From contig JBATQE010000064.1 of the NCBI GenBank assembly GCA_049291875.1, positions 13,301 to 77,300 of the forward strand: DNA of 64,000 nucleotides, in the 5' to 3' direction. Below the pieces are notes generated by a model that saw only the letters and a list, made by a program, of their open reading frames with translations, was not told the DNA's origin and searched no databases. Positions 1 to 7,056 of this stretch are shown here, in pieces. The position numbers and the translations under genes were made by a program. Each line of letters starts with the position of its first letter. Position 1 is the first letter of the stretch. Source of the stretch: CTSOIL-112 sp049291875. GTDB lineage: Bacteria; Pseudomonadota; Gammaproteobacteria; Burkholderiales; Burkholderiaceae.

Positions 1-1
1 G

Positions 2-856
2 TGGGTATGCGCACAAGCGGCAATTCATCAGCGCGTGTTATCGTTTTCACTGTTTGGCGACAATCCGATTTATTGTGAAACCGCGATACTGAACGCGCAA
101 GCCATGCCCGAGGTGTACCCCGATTGGCAAATGTGGGTGTATCACGATGCCAGCGTGCCCGAGCATGTGTTGGAGCGCTTACGCCACTATCGGGTTCGTG
201 TGCTGGATGCGCATCAGCTCGGCATTGCCCATTGGCCGGGCACATTTTGGCGTTTTCACGCGGTAAGCGAGCCGCACGTCGAAAAGGTGCAATTTCGCGA
301 TGCCGACTCGCTCATCAGCTCACGCGAAGCGCAGTGGGTGCAGCTTTGGCTGGATTCACCGCACCCCTTTCATGTGTTTCGCGACTGGTATTCGCATTTG
401 GATTTGATACTGGCGGGGATGTGGGGCGCACACGCGCCATTTTTGGCAGGAATGTCCGAGTGGATTGAGGCGCACCTCAAAACCCGAACCGAGCTGCATC
501 CGACGCACGCGGATCAGGTTTTTTTAGCAGAAGTGATTTGGCCGAAAATCGCACCCTACTGCCTCGTTCACGACACGGTGCATGATTTACCGTTTGCCAC
601 ACCGATTGACTCGCCGCACCCCGCCATGAGTGGTGGCAGCGCATTGGGCGGATTCAATGCCAAACAAATCACAGTCACGCTGTCAGCGCCGGCGACGGAA
701 TATCGTGTGACCATTTATGACGCGCTTGGTGACGTGGTCATGAGCTATCTGCGCCGCACCCATAAGGGCAAGGATGTGTTTGAACTACCGATGCAGTACC
801 ACGAGCGTATCCGTGCAGGCGAATGGCGCATCGAATATCTGCCGATCACTCCGTGA
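2..856 (+). CDS. Glycosyltransferase-like protein, 5' partial
   Basis: The frame is open to the left edge of the window; the first possible start inside it is GTG at 35, which lacks a visible Shine-Dalgarno sequence, so the true start is probably upstream. The protein opens with a SFSLFGDNP stretch and has a FRDADS segment followed by HPFHVFRDWYSHLD and AGMWG. That arrangement is known in bacterial glycosyltransferase-like proteins that carry a DxD-type metal site, so I infer a sugar-transfer role; the substrate cannot be read from sequence. The gene is convergent with the DUF2272 gene, with only two bases between the stops. Confidence 0.7.
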   Translation, partial: WVCAQAAIHQRVLSFSLFGDNPIYCETAILNAQAMPEVYPDWQMWVYHDASVPEHVLERLRHYRVRVLDAHQLGIAHWPGTFWRFHAVSEPHVEKVQFRDADSLISSREAQWVQLWLDSPHPFHVFRDWYSHLDLILAGMWGAHAPFLAGMSEWIEAHLKTRTELHPTHADQVFLAEVIWPKIAPYCLVHDTVHDLPFATPIDSPHPAMSGGSALGGFNAKQITVTLSAPATEYRVTIYDALGDVVMSYLRRTHKGKDVFELPMQYHERIRAGEWRIEYLPITP

Positions 857-858
857 AT

Positions 859-1767
859 TTACGGGCGGTAGCGCAGCAGCGTCACCCAATCCTGCCGATT
901 CATGTCGCATTGAGGTAAGGCATTCAAAGCACACAACGGCGCATCGTTCTCACCCAAAGCGTCGACCAACCACGAGCCGGCACGCGTCGGTAAACTGTGC
1001 GTCGCAGATAATGCGCCGTGCGCATTGAGCTTGAGTTCGCGCATGGTGACGGCTTGCACCACATTGCCGCCAACGGCATAGGCGCGATTTTTGTGCACAC
1101 CGACCAGCACATCGCAGTGCATTTTGAGCGATTGCGCATCCGTGGCGTGCTCGGCCAGCCATTGTTCAAACCCCACCGCGCCGAATACGCGGCGCCCTTC
1201 GCGCACATAGCAGAGCAAGTCGCCCACCTGCAACGGTGTGTCGAAGGGATTGCGCAGATGAAATGCGCCATTGGGTTGCGCGGCGTAGGCTGCTTTGATG
1301 TAGCGAATATGCCCGTCGGCCAAGTGAAATTCGGATTCGCTGAATCCTGCCGTGTGCATCAGGTAGCTGATGAATGCGCCCGACCACGGCGTATCGACAA
1401 TCTGCGCGCGGGTGATGGCTTCGTTGAGTGCAACCTCGGGGTAATCGGGCGGCTGTTGCCCACGAAACAAATCCGTCAGCACGACGCTGTTTTGCCAATA
1501 ATGCAGCACACGCCTCCACGCAGGTGTGCCGTCGCTCAGCGCATCGCGCTCGGCTTCCATCGGGCCGAATTTGAGTAATTGCCCCTGTGCATTGATGAAC
1601 GGTTCGCGCCAGAGTTGATGCTCTTGGCAGGCCAATTGCGCGGCGTATTCAGCCTTGGTTTGCGGTGTTTGTGTACTGCAAAAGGACGCTTGCGCCTGCG
1701 CCCAACTCGCGCAAGCCCAAACGCTTAGTCCGATCAGCCAGCGAGCCGCGCGCATTGTGCCCCTCAT
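859..1767 (-). CDS. DUF2272 domain secreted protein
   Basis: 302 aa with an N-terminal signal peptide (Arg near the start, hydrophobic core, cleavage near AQA about residue 26). The central TPWSGAFISYLMHTAG and FHLADGHIRYI segments are characteristic of the DUF2272 family, which resembles cysteine peptidase or amidase folds but has no firmly assigned reaction. Its ATG overlaps the metW stop as ATGA, implying translational coupling to metXW, although a role in methionine metabolism is not evident. A second ATG at 1755 is an alternative start. Probably periplasmic. Confidence 0.75.
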   Translation of the reverse strand: MRGTMRAARWLIGLSVWACASWAQAQASFCSTQTPQTKAEYAAQLACQEHQLWREPFINAQGQLLKFGPMEAERDALSDGTPAWRRVLHYWQNSVVLTDLFRGQQPPDYPEVALNEAITRAQIVDTPWSGAFISYLMHTAGFSESEFHLADGHIRYIKAAYAAQPNGAFHLRNPFDTPLQVGDLLCYVREGRRVFGAVGFEQWLAEHATDAQSLKMHCDVLVGVHKNRAYAVGGNVVQAVTMRELKLNAHGALSATHSLPTRAGSWLVDALGENDAPLCALNALPQCDMNRQDWVTLLRYRP

Positions 1768-2423
1768 TCCATCTCAAAAATCGCCAAACTGCCGCGCAGG
1801 TTGGGCAAAAAGCGCACTTCTTGCTGATCGTGCAGCACCATGCGGCGCGTCACGCGACAATCGAGGTCATGCGCGAGCTTTTCAAAGTCTTTGAGCGTGA
1901 GTACGCGCACGTTCGGCGTGTTGTACCACTCATACGGCAGGGTTTTTGAGACCGGCATCTGCCCGCGAAAGACCGACAGGCGGTGTTCCCAGTAGCCAAA
2001 ATTCGGCACCGAGACGATGGCTTTTTTACCCACGCGCACGATTTCGCGCATGATGTTTTCGGTCTCATGCACGGCTTGCAAGGTCAGCGACAAAATCACC
2101 ACGTCAAAGCTGTCATCGCCAAACCACGACAAACCCGCCTCCAAATCCTGCTGCAACACGTGCAGGCCTTTGGCCACGCAGGTCGCGATATTGGTGTCAT
2201 TTTTCTCAATGCCGTAGCCGGTTACGCCGCGCTCACGTATCAATTTACTCAGCAGCGTGCCGTCGCCGCAGCCCAAATCGAGCACATGCACGCCCTCGGG
2301 AACCCAGCGGCTGATGACTTCAAAATCCGGGCGTTGCGCGCCCGCGAGCACCGTCGCAGGATTGAACGGCTCCACCGCCGGTATCGTGGTTTGCATCGCT
2401 GTTTGCTGCATGGTCTGTCCCAT
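1764..2423 (-). CDS. metW: Methionine biosynthesis protein MetW
   Basis: 219 aa class I SAM-dependent methyltransferase-fold protein with motif I VLDLGCGDGTLL, followed by GIEKNDTNI, VILSLTLQAV and the SVPNFGYWEHRLS segment typical of MetW. MetW is the partner of MetX in many proteobacteria and is needed for or stimulates homoserine acylation. I chose the ATG at 2423 because it follows the metX stop by one base and has a strong GGGGAGG about 10 bases upstream; the frame stays open further upstream, inside metX. Stop overlaps the next gene's start. Confidence 0.93.
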   Translation of the reverse strand: MGQTMQQTAMQTTIPAVEPFNPATVLAGAQRPDFEVISRWVPEGVHVLDLGCGDGTLLSKLIRERGVTGYGIEKNDTNIATCVAKGLHVLQQDLEAGLSWFGDDSFDVVILSLTLQAVHETENIMREIVRVGKKAIVSVPNFGYWEHRLSVFRGQMPVSKTLPYEWYNTPNVRVLTLKDFEKLAHDLDCRVTRRMVLHDQQEVRFLPNLRGSLAIFEME

Positions 2424-2424
2424 C

Positions 2425-3639
2425 TTAAGCGTCCTCCCCATTGACGTGCGCAAGGGTATGCACATTCTTAAAATACGCGCGCACCACGTTGTGATAGCGC
2501 TCGTCGGTCATCAAAAACGCATCATGTCCGTGCGGCGCATCGATTTCGGCATACGTCACCTGCCGACGGTTTTTCACCAGCGCCTGCACCAGATCGTGGC
2601 TGTGCTCGGGCGAAAAACGCCAGTCGGTAGTAAACGAAACCACGAGAAAATCTGCCTGCGCCGTGCGCAAGACCGCACTCAAGTCGCCCTCGGCATTTTT
2701 CGCGCCGTTGGTTTTGGCCAAGTCGAAGTAATCCAAAGCCTTGGTAATCAATAAATACGTATTCGCATCGAAATAATTGGCAAATTTATCGCCCTGATAA
2801 TGCAAATACGATTCGATTTCAAAATCCACGCCGTAGTCAAAGCGATACGAATCGCGCACCTGATCGGTGGCGTGCTCCAGCGGGCGCAATTCACGGCCGA
2901 ATTTCTCCGCCATATCGTCGTCGGACAAATAGGTGATGTGGCCGATCATGCGCGCGACGCGCAGGCCGTTGCGCGGGACGACGCCATGTTCGTAAAAATG
3001 CCCGCCATGAAAATCCGGATCGGTCAAAATCGCCTGCCGCGCCACATCGTTAAACGCGATATTCTGCGCCGACAAGCGCGTGCTGGACGCGATCACCACG
3101 CAGTGGCGCAAACACTCGGGATAGCGCACGCTCCACGCCATCGCCTGCATGCCGCCGAGCGAGCCGCCCATCACCGCCGCCCACTGCGCGATGCCCAGCC
3201 CGTGCATCAGCCGTTTTTGCGCATCGACCCAGTCCTCAACCGTCACCACGGGAAAATCCGCGCCATACGGTTTACCGGTATCCGGATGGGCGTGCATCGG
3301 GCCGGTCGAGCCAAAGCACGAACCGAGATTATTCACGCCGACCACGAAAAACCGATTGGTATCTACCGGCTTGCCCGGCCCCACCATATTGTCCCACCAG
3401 CCCGCGTCGCCATTGTCATACACACCCGCGACGTGGTGCGAGGCGTTCAATGCGTGGCAAATCAGCACCGCATTATCGCGTGCCGCGTTCAGCGTGCCGT
3501 AGGTTTCGTACATCAAGGTGTAATCGCGCAGAGACGCGCCGCTTTGCAAGCGCAATGGCTCGCCAAAGTGCATGGTTTGCGGTGTTGGTTTCAAAACACC
3601 GTCGTTCGTATTGATCTGGCTGGTGTGTGCATCACTCAT
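2425..3639 (-). CDS. metX: Homoserine O-acyltransferase MetX
   Basis: 404 aa alpha/beta hydrolase-fold enzyme that acylates homoserine in the first committed step of methionine synthesis. Visible features are the nucleophile elbow MGGSLGGMQ (Ser160), the catalytic acid in TTDWRF (Asp339) and the His in APHGHD (His372), plus NLGSCFGSTGP. Beta- and gammaproteobacterial MetX enzymes often use succinyl-CoA rather than acetyl-CoA, so the donor is left open. Start candidates are TTG 3663, ATG 3651 and ATG 3639; 3663 and 3651 lie within or just after a T-tract, so 3639 is preferred. It is preceded by a long structured leader and cotranscribed with metW. Confidence 0.92.
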   Translation of the reverse strand: MSDAHTSQINTNDGVLKPTPQTMHFGEPLRLQSGASLRDYTLMYETYGTLNAARDNAVLICHALNASHHVAGVYDNGDAGWWDNMVGPGKPVDTNRFFVVGVNNLGSCFGSTGPMHAHPDTGKPYGADFPVVTVEDWVDAQKRLMHGLGIAQWAAVMGGSLGGMQAMAWSVRYPECLRHCVVIASSTRLSAQNIAFNDVARQAILTDPDFHGGHFYEHGVVPRNGLRVARMIGHITYLSDDDMAEKFGRELRPLEHATDQVRDSYRFDYGVDFEIESYLHYQGDKFANYFDANTYLLITKALDYFDLAKTNGAKNAEGDLSAVLRTAQADFLVVSFTTDWRFSPEHSHDLVQALVKNRRQVTYAEIDAPHGHDAFLMTDERYHNVVRAYFKNVHTLAHVNGEDA

Positions 3640-3651
3640 CGTTTTGCCCAT

Positions 3652-3709
3652 AAAAAAACCCAAGTCGGTTTGGTCAATTCAGTGAAAACTGCCAAACGCC
3701 ACTTGGGTT
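3652..3709 (-). terminator. Terminator-like hairpin directly before metX
   Basis: On the minus strand AACCCAAGT pairs with ACTTGGGTT. A nested inner hairpin (GTTTGG with CCAAAC, and CAGT with ACTG) fills the loop, and seven T residues follow. The T-tract runs directly into the metX start region, so this looks like a regulated attenuator rather than the end of an upstream gene. Confidence 0.6.
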
Positions 3710-3715
3710 GTGTTT

Positions 3716-3785
3716 CGTTTAGCCGTTTTGGTTGGAAGATTTTACTCCCCCAACCGCGCCCGCAAGCAGAATCCAAATCGGCGCG
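3716..3785 (-). promoter_or_regulatory. Candidate SAM-II-like riboswitch in metX leader
   Basis: On the minus strand CGCGCC (3785-3780) pairs perfectly with GGCGCG (3760-3755). The loop begins with GATTT and contains GCTTGC; an accessory hairpin GGTTGG/CCAACC follows, then AAAACGGCTAAACG. The 6-bp stem, GAUUU immediately 3' of its first strand, UUGC near the end of the loop and a downstream GCUAAA match features I know from SAM-II aptamers, which control metX/metA in alphaproteobacteria and some other groups. The 3' pseudoknot pairing is not obvious by eye, so this is a candidate only. Confidence 0.4.
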
Positions 3786-3928
3786 TGGTGAACTACTGAA
3801 CTGTTCTCAGTGGGTGACAATGTACCACAAGGCGGGTTGGCTTGCAAACCGTTGATTTCAAACGCCGGACTATTTTGGCTTTGGCCGCTGCGCTTAACGT
3901 GTGCTTCGCAACACGTGAGCCTTCACCG

Positions 3929-3969
3929 AAAGCGCAAACCCATTTTATTCAAAAATGGGTTTGCGCTTT
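3929..3969 (-). terminator. 18-bp perfect inverted repeat at crotonase gene end
   Basis: Two perfect 18-base arms (AAAGCGCAAACCCATTTT and its complement) are separated by five bases. One arm covers the last codons of the crotonase gene, whose stop lies at 3945-3947 within the structure. It is long enough to act as a terminator or 3' stabiliser, but the T-tract after it on the minus strand is short. Confidence 0.55.
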
Positions 3970-4700
3970 TCAAAAAACGCGGTCATCGCTTCGCGCGCGT
4001 GCGCGCCGCCCATCAGCCGTGAAAACGCAACGATTTCCTCGTCCATCACCTGACGCAGCAGGTCGGCGTTGTGCGCTTTGAGCAGACGCTTGGTTTCGCG
4101 CAGGGCTTGCGGGCTTTTCTCAGCGAGTTGTTTGGCGCGGTGGAAGGCGTATTGATCAACCTCTTTGTTGGGCATGACGTGCGTCGCCACGCCGATTTGC
4201 ACGGCTTCTTCGGCGGTGAAAAATTCGCCGAACATGAGTTTTTCGGCGGCTTTGAGGTAACCGGCGTTTTGCACCAAGGTCAAGCTGGAGCTGCCTTCGG
4301 GACACAGCGCGAGGTTGATAAACGGCAGTTGCAAGCGCGCACTGTCACCGACCACGACAAAATCGGCGTGGAGCAACATGGTCACGCCGATACCGACCGC
4401 GACGCCATTGACGGCCATGATCAGCGGTTTGGGGAAATCACGCAGGGCGTATAAAAAATCCACCACGGGACTGTTGGCTAAATCCGGCGGGCTGTTGAGA
4501 AAATCGTGCAGATCGTTGCCCGCGCAGAACATCTCCGGCTGACCATGAATCACCACGACGCGTACCGCGTCATCGGCTGCGTGGGCGTTGAGCGCATCGG
4601 CCATGTGGCGATACATTTCCAGCGTCAGGGCGTTTTTGGTTTCGGGGCGGTTGATTTGTAGCGCGGCAACGTGTCCGTCGATGTGGCTGATGATGCTCAT
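3945..4700 (-). CDS. Enoyl-CoA hydratase/isomerase family protein
   Basis: 251 aa crotonase-fold protein. The oxyanion-hole motif FCAGNDLHDF and the second acidic site LCPEGSSS are present, but the first hydratase glutamate is not evident. The GND..F and CPEG..S pattern is like delta3,delta2-enoyl-CoA isomerases (ECI2/PaaG-type), so isomerisation of unsaturated acyl-CoA is as likely as hydration. ATG at 4700 is chosen because AAAGGATC precedes it at good spacing; the frame extends to 4742 without better support. It lies 47 bases downstream of an alpha/beta hydrolase gene on the same strand and near the beta-oxidation genes. Confidence 0.85.
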   Translation of the reverse strand: MSIISHIDGHVAALQINRPETKNALTLEMYRHMADALNAHAADDAVRVVVIHGQPEMFCAGNDLHDFLNSPPDLANSPVVDFLYALRDFPKPLIMAVNGVAVGIGVTMLLHADFVVVGDSARLQLPFINLALCPEGSSSLTLVQNAGYLKAAEKLMFGEFFTAEEAVQIGVATHVMPNKEVDQYAFHRAKQLAEKSPQALRETKRLLKAHNADLLRQVMDEEIVAFSRLMGGAHAREAMTAFFEKRKPIFE

Positions 4701-4747
4701 GCTGATCCTTTCATGTGCGTGGCGTGGATTTGAATGCGTCACGGCGT

Positions 4748-5596
4748 TTAGTTTAATTCATTCAAGAGTTTTTGCCAAAGCGTGTCTTGAAAACGCGCTT
4801 TGAAAAAGCCGAAATGCCGAATCTCGCGCACGCCAATCTCGGCAGGCGCGATGCGCTGCATTTTTTTCGGCGCATGGGTGTACAGGCTGTGAATATGCTC
4901 GGTGTTGCGCGCGGACATGTAGTCGTCATCGGTGAAGGAGAACGCGGTGATCGGCGTGCGCACGGCGGCATATTGGGCGCGTATGACCTCACCCTCACTG
5001 GCAATGTAGTCGGGATGCAGACACCAGCGCCGCCATTGCATGATCACGCCTTTGGGCAAATCGCCAACCATGTTCAACCGTTTGCCCGGAAAGTATCCGA
5101 ACAATGGCGTGAGCAACGGCACAAACACATACCAAAACAACGGGACGCGTCGCCGCAATTCGGGCGAATTTTCCTTCCAATAGCCGCTGCCCGTACCGAC
5201 AGTGATGGCTTTGCGCAAGGCGGCGTGATCGACCATGCTGATGAGTTGACCGCCCAAACTGTGCCCGACCCAATACAGCCGTAGCTCGGGATAACGTTGT
5301 TTGAGCGTATCCACGATCAATGCGGCCTCAGCGCCCCAATCGTAAACAGTCACGTCAATCTGCTTGAGCGGTATGTGACTGGCCTTGAGCGACTGGCCCA
5401 TGCCCGAGTAATCAAACGTCACCGCAACAAAGCCTTGTTGCGCCAGCCACGCAGCGAATTGACCATAGTAGCGCTGCGGCACACCCATCGCCGGTGCGAT
5501 CAACACCACGCCGCGTGGCGTAGCCTGAGGCGCGTAGGTGGTCAACGCCAGCGCATGGTTTTTGATCGACCGTAGGATTTCAATGGTTTCACTCAT
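4748..5596 (-). CDS. Alpha/beta hydrolase (COG4757-like)
   Basis: 282 aa. The nucleophile elbow GHSLGGQ (Ser about residue 113) and the FDYSGMGQS segment mark a serine hydrolase of the predicted alpha/beta hydrolase family COG4757. A late HFGFF segment may hold the catalytic His. There is no signal peptide, so it is probably cytoplasmic; a hydrophobic stretch VPLFWYVFVPLLTPLFGYF lies mid-protein. Placement between beta-oxidation genes suggests an acyl ester or thioester substrate, but that is inference. Confidence 0.78.
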   Translation of the reverse strand: MSETIEILRSIKNHALALTTYAPQATPRGVVLIAPAMGVPQRYYGQFAAWLAQQGFVAVTFDYSGMGQSLKASHIPLKQIDVTVYDWGAEAALIVDTLKQRYPELRLYWVGHSLGGQLISMVDHAALRKAITVGTGSGYWKENSPELRRRVPLFWYVFVPLLTPLFGYFPGKRLNMVGDLPKGVIMQWRRWCLHPDYIASEGEVIRAQYAAVRTPITAFSFTDDDYMSARNTEHIHSLYTHAPKKMQRIAPAEIGVREIRHFGFFKARFQDTLWQKLLNELN

Positions 5597-5644
5597 GATT
5601 CATTTCCTTTGGGCCTGAATGCCTACACTCGCGAGTATTCACGA

Positions 5645-5673
5645 TAAAAAACCCCTCTATGTGACAAGAGGGG
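5645..5673 (-). terminator. Intrinsic terminator after thiolase gene
   Basis: CCCCTCT (5652-5658) pairs with AGAGGGG (5667-5673). Read on the minus strand the hairpin is followed by six T residues. It lies about 100 bases past the thiolase stop. Confidence 0.75.
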
Positions 5674-5773
5674 CATCAAGATGATGCGACAGCGTTATTC
5701 ACGCCCAGCCGCATCAATGAGGAGGCTGTCTAAACCAGCACAAAGTAAGGTTTTACTTTGTGCTTCATTACCA

Positions 5774-6970
5774 TTACAGACGTTCCAAAATACCGGCCGC
5801 GCCCATGCCCGTACCGATACACATGGTCACCATACCGTATTTACCGCCAGACTGTTTCAAGCCGTTCAACACGGTGGCCGAGCGAATCGCGCCGGTCGCA
5901 CCCAATGGATGCCCCAGAGCAATCGCGCCGCCCCACGGATTGACTTTCGCCGGATCCAAATTCAGATCGCGCATCACGGCCAAGGATTGTGCCGCGAAGG
6001 CTTCGTTCAACTCGATCCAGTCCATGTCGTTCAGGGTCAAGCCCGCCACTTTCAATGCCGCAGGGATGGCTTCTTTCGGGCCAATACCCATGATTTTCGG
6101 ATCCACGCCGCGCACGGCGAAGGATACGAAACGACCAATCGGGGTCAGGTTGTGTTCTTTAAGGAAACGCTCGGATACCAAGATCAACGCCGCCGCGCCG
6201 TCCGACATCTGTGAACTGCTGCCCGCAGTCACGCTGCCTTTGGCCGCGAATACGGGTTTGAGTTTCGCCAAACCTTCCATCGTCGTGCCTTCGCGCGGAC
6301 CTTCGTCTTTGCTCACCACGAATTCTTTAGTTTTCAGCTCTTGTGTCGCCAAATCGACATAGGTGTCGCGCACGGTGACCGGCGTGATTTCTGCGTCAAA
6401 ATAGCCTGCGGCTTGCGCGGCCAAGGCACGGCGGTGTGATTCCACCGAGAACGCGTCTTGGTCTTCGCGAGAGACGTTCCATTGTTCCGCGACTTTCTCA
6501 GCCGTCAAACCCATACCGTAGGCGATGCCGAGGTTTTCGTCTTTTTCAAAAATCGCCGGATTCATGTCGGTCAAAATCGCGTTCATCGGAACCATGCTCA
6601 TGGATTCCGCGCCCGCAGCGATCATCACGTCGGCTTGGCCGGTGCGAATGCGATCGGCGGCCATCGCCACGGCGGTAATGCCGGAGGCGCAGTAGCGGTT
6701 CACCGTCACGCCACCGACAGAGTGCGGCAAGCCGGCAAACAGCACGCTCATACGCGCCATATTCAAGCCTTGCGGCCCTTGCGGAATCGCGCAGCCGACG
6801 ATGGCGTCTTCAATCAGTTTCGGATCCAGGGTCGGCACTTGCGCCAAAGCGCCTTGAATCGCGTGTACCAACAAATCGTCCGGACGGGTGTTTTTAAATA
6901 CGCCACGCGGTGCTTTACCGACTGGGGTGCGCGTCGCGGCGACAATGTATGCTTCTTGCAATTGAGTCAT
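5774..6970 (-). CDS. fadA: Acetyl-CoA C-acyltransferase (thiolase)
   Basis: 398 aa, normal length for thiolase I/II. The acylated cysteine is in NRYCASG (Cys94); the catalytic His is in ALGHPLGATG and the second Cys in MCIGTGMG near the C-terminus. It cleaves 3-ketoacyl-CoA to acetyl-CoA and a shortened acyl-CoA, or condenses acetyl-CoA in the reverse direction. It lies 86 bases downstream of the FadN-type gene with a REP-like hairpin between, and most likely forms the beta-oxidation operon with it. Confidence 0.93.
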   Translation of the reverse strand: MTQLQEAYIVAATRTPVGKAPRGVFKNTRPDDLLVHAIQGALAQVPTLDPKLIEDAIVGCAIPQGPQGLNMARMSVLFAGLPHSVGGVTVNRYCASGITAVAMAADRIRTGQADVMIAAGAESMSMVPMNAILTDMNPAIFEKDENLGIAYGMGLTAEKVAEQWNVSREDQDAFSVESHRRALAAQAAGYFDAEITPVTVRDTYVDLATQELKTKEFVVSKDEGPREGTTMEGLAKLKPVFAAKGSVTAGSSSQMSDGAAALILVSERFLKEHNLTPIGRFVSFAVRGVDPKIMGIGPKEAIPAALKVAGLTLNDMDWIELNEAFAAQSLAVMRDLNLDPAKVNPWGGAIALGHPLGATGAIRSATVLNGLKQSGGKYGMVTMCIGTGMGAAGILERL

Positions 6971-7020
6971 TTTTTACTCCTAAACGGTGCTTATACACCG
7001 CTTGATTATTCAGCGATGGC

Positions 7021-7048
7021 GTGGGCAAAATCGCTTTTGCCCACACGA
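7021..7048 (-). repeat. REP-like hairpin between fadN-type and thiolase genes
   Basis: GTGGGCAAAA (7021-7030) and TTTTGCCCAC (7035-7044) form a perfect 10-bp stem with a 4-base loop. On the minus strand it reads GTCGTGTGGGCAAAA, close to the GTAGGGTGGGCAAA start of the two REP hairpins at 35419 and 36138. It may also stabilise or separate the two messages. Confidence 0.55.
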
Positions 7049-7056
7049 CAGGTTCA

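Noticed and set aside
2800..3855. Long plus-strand ORF (351 aa) opposite metX and its leader
   Set aside because: The composition is the complement of a strongly coding metX frame, there is no SD, and it runs through the structured leader; it is a shadow ORF.
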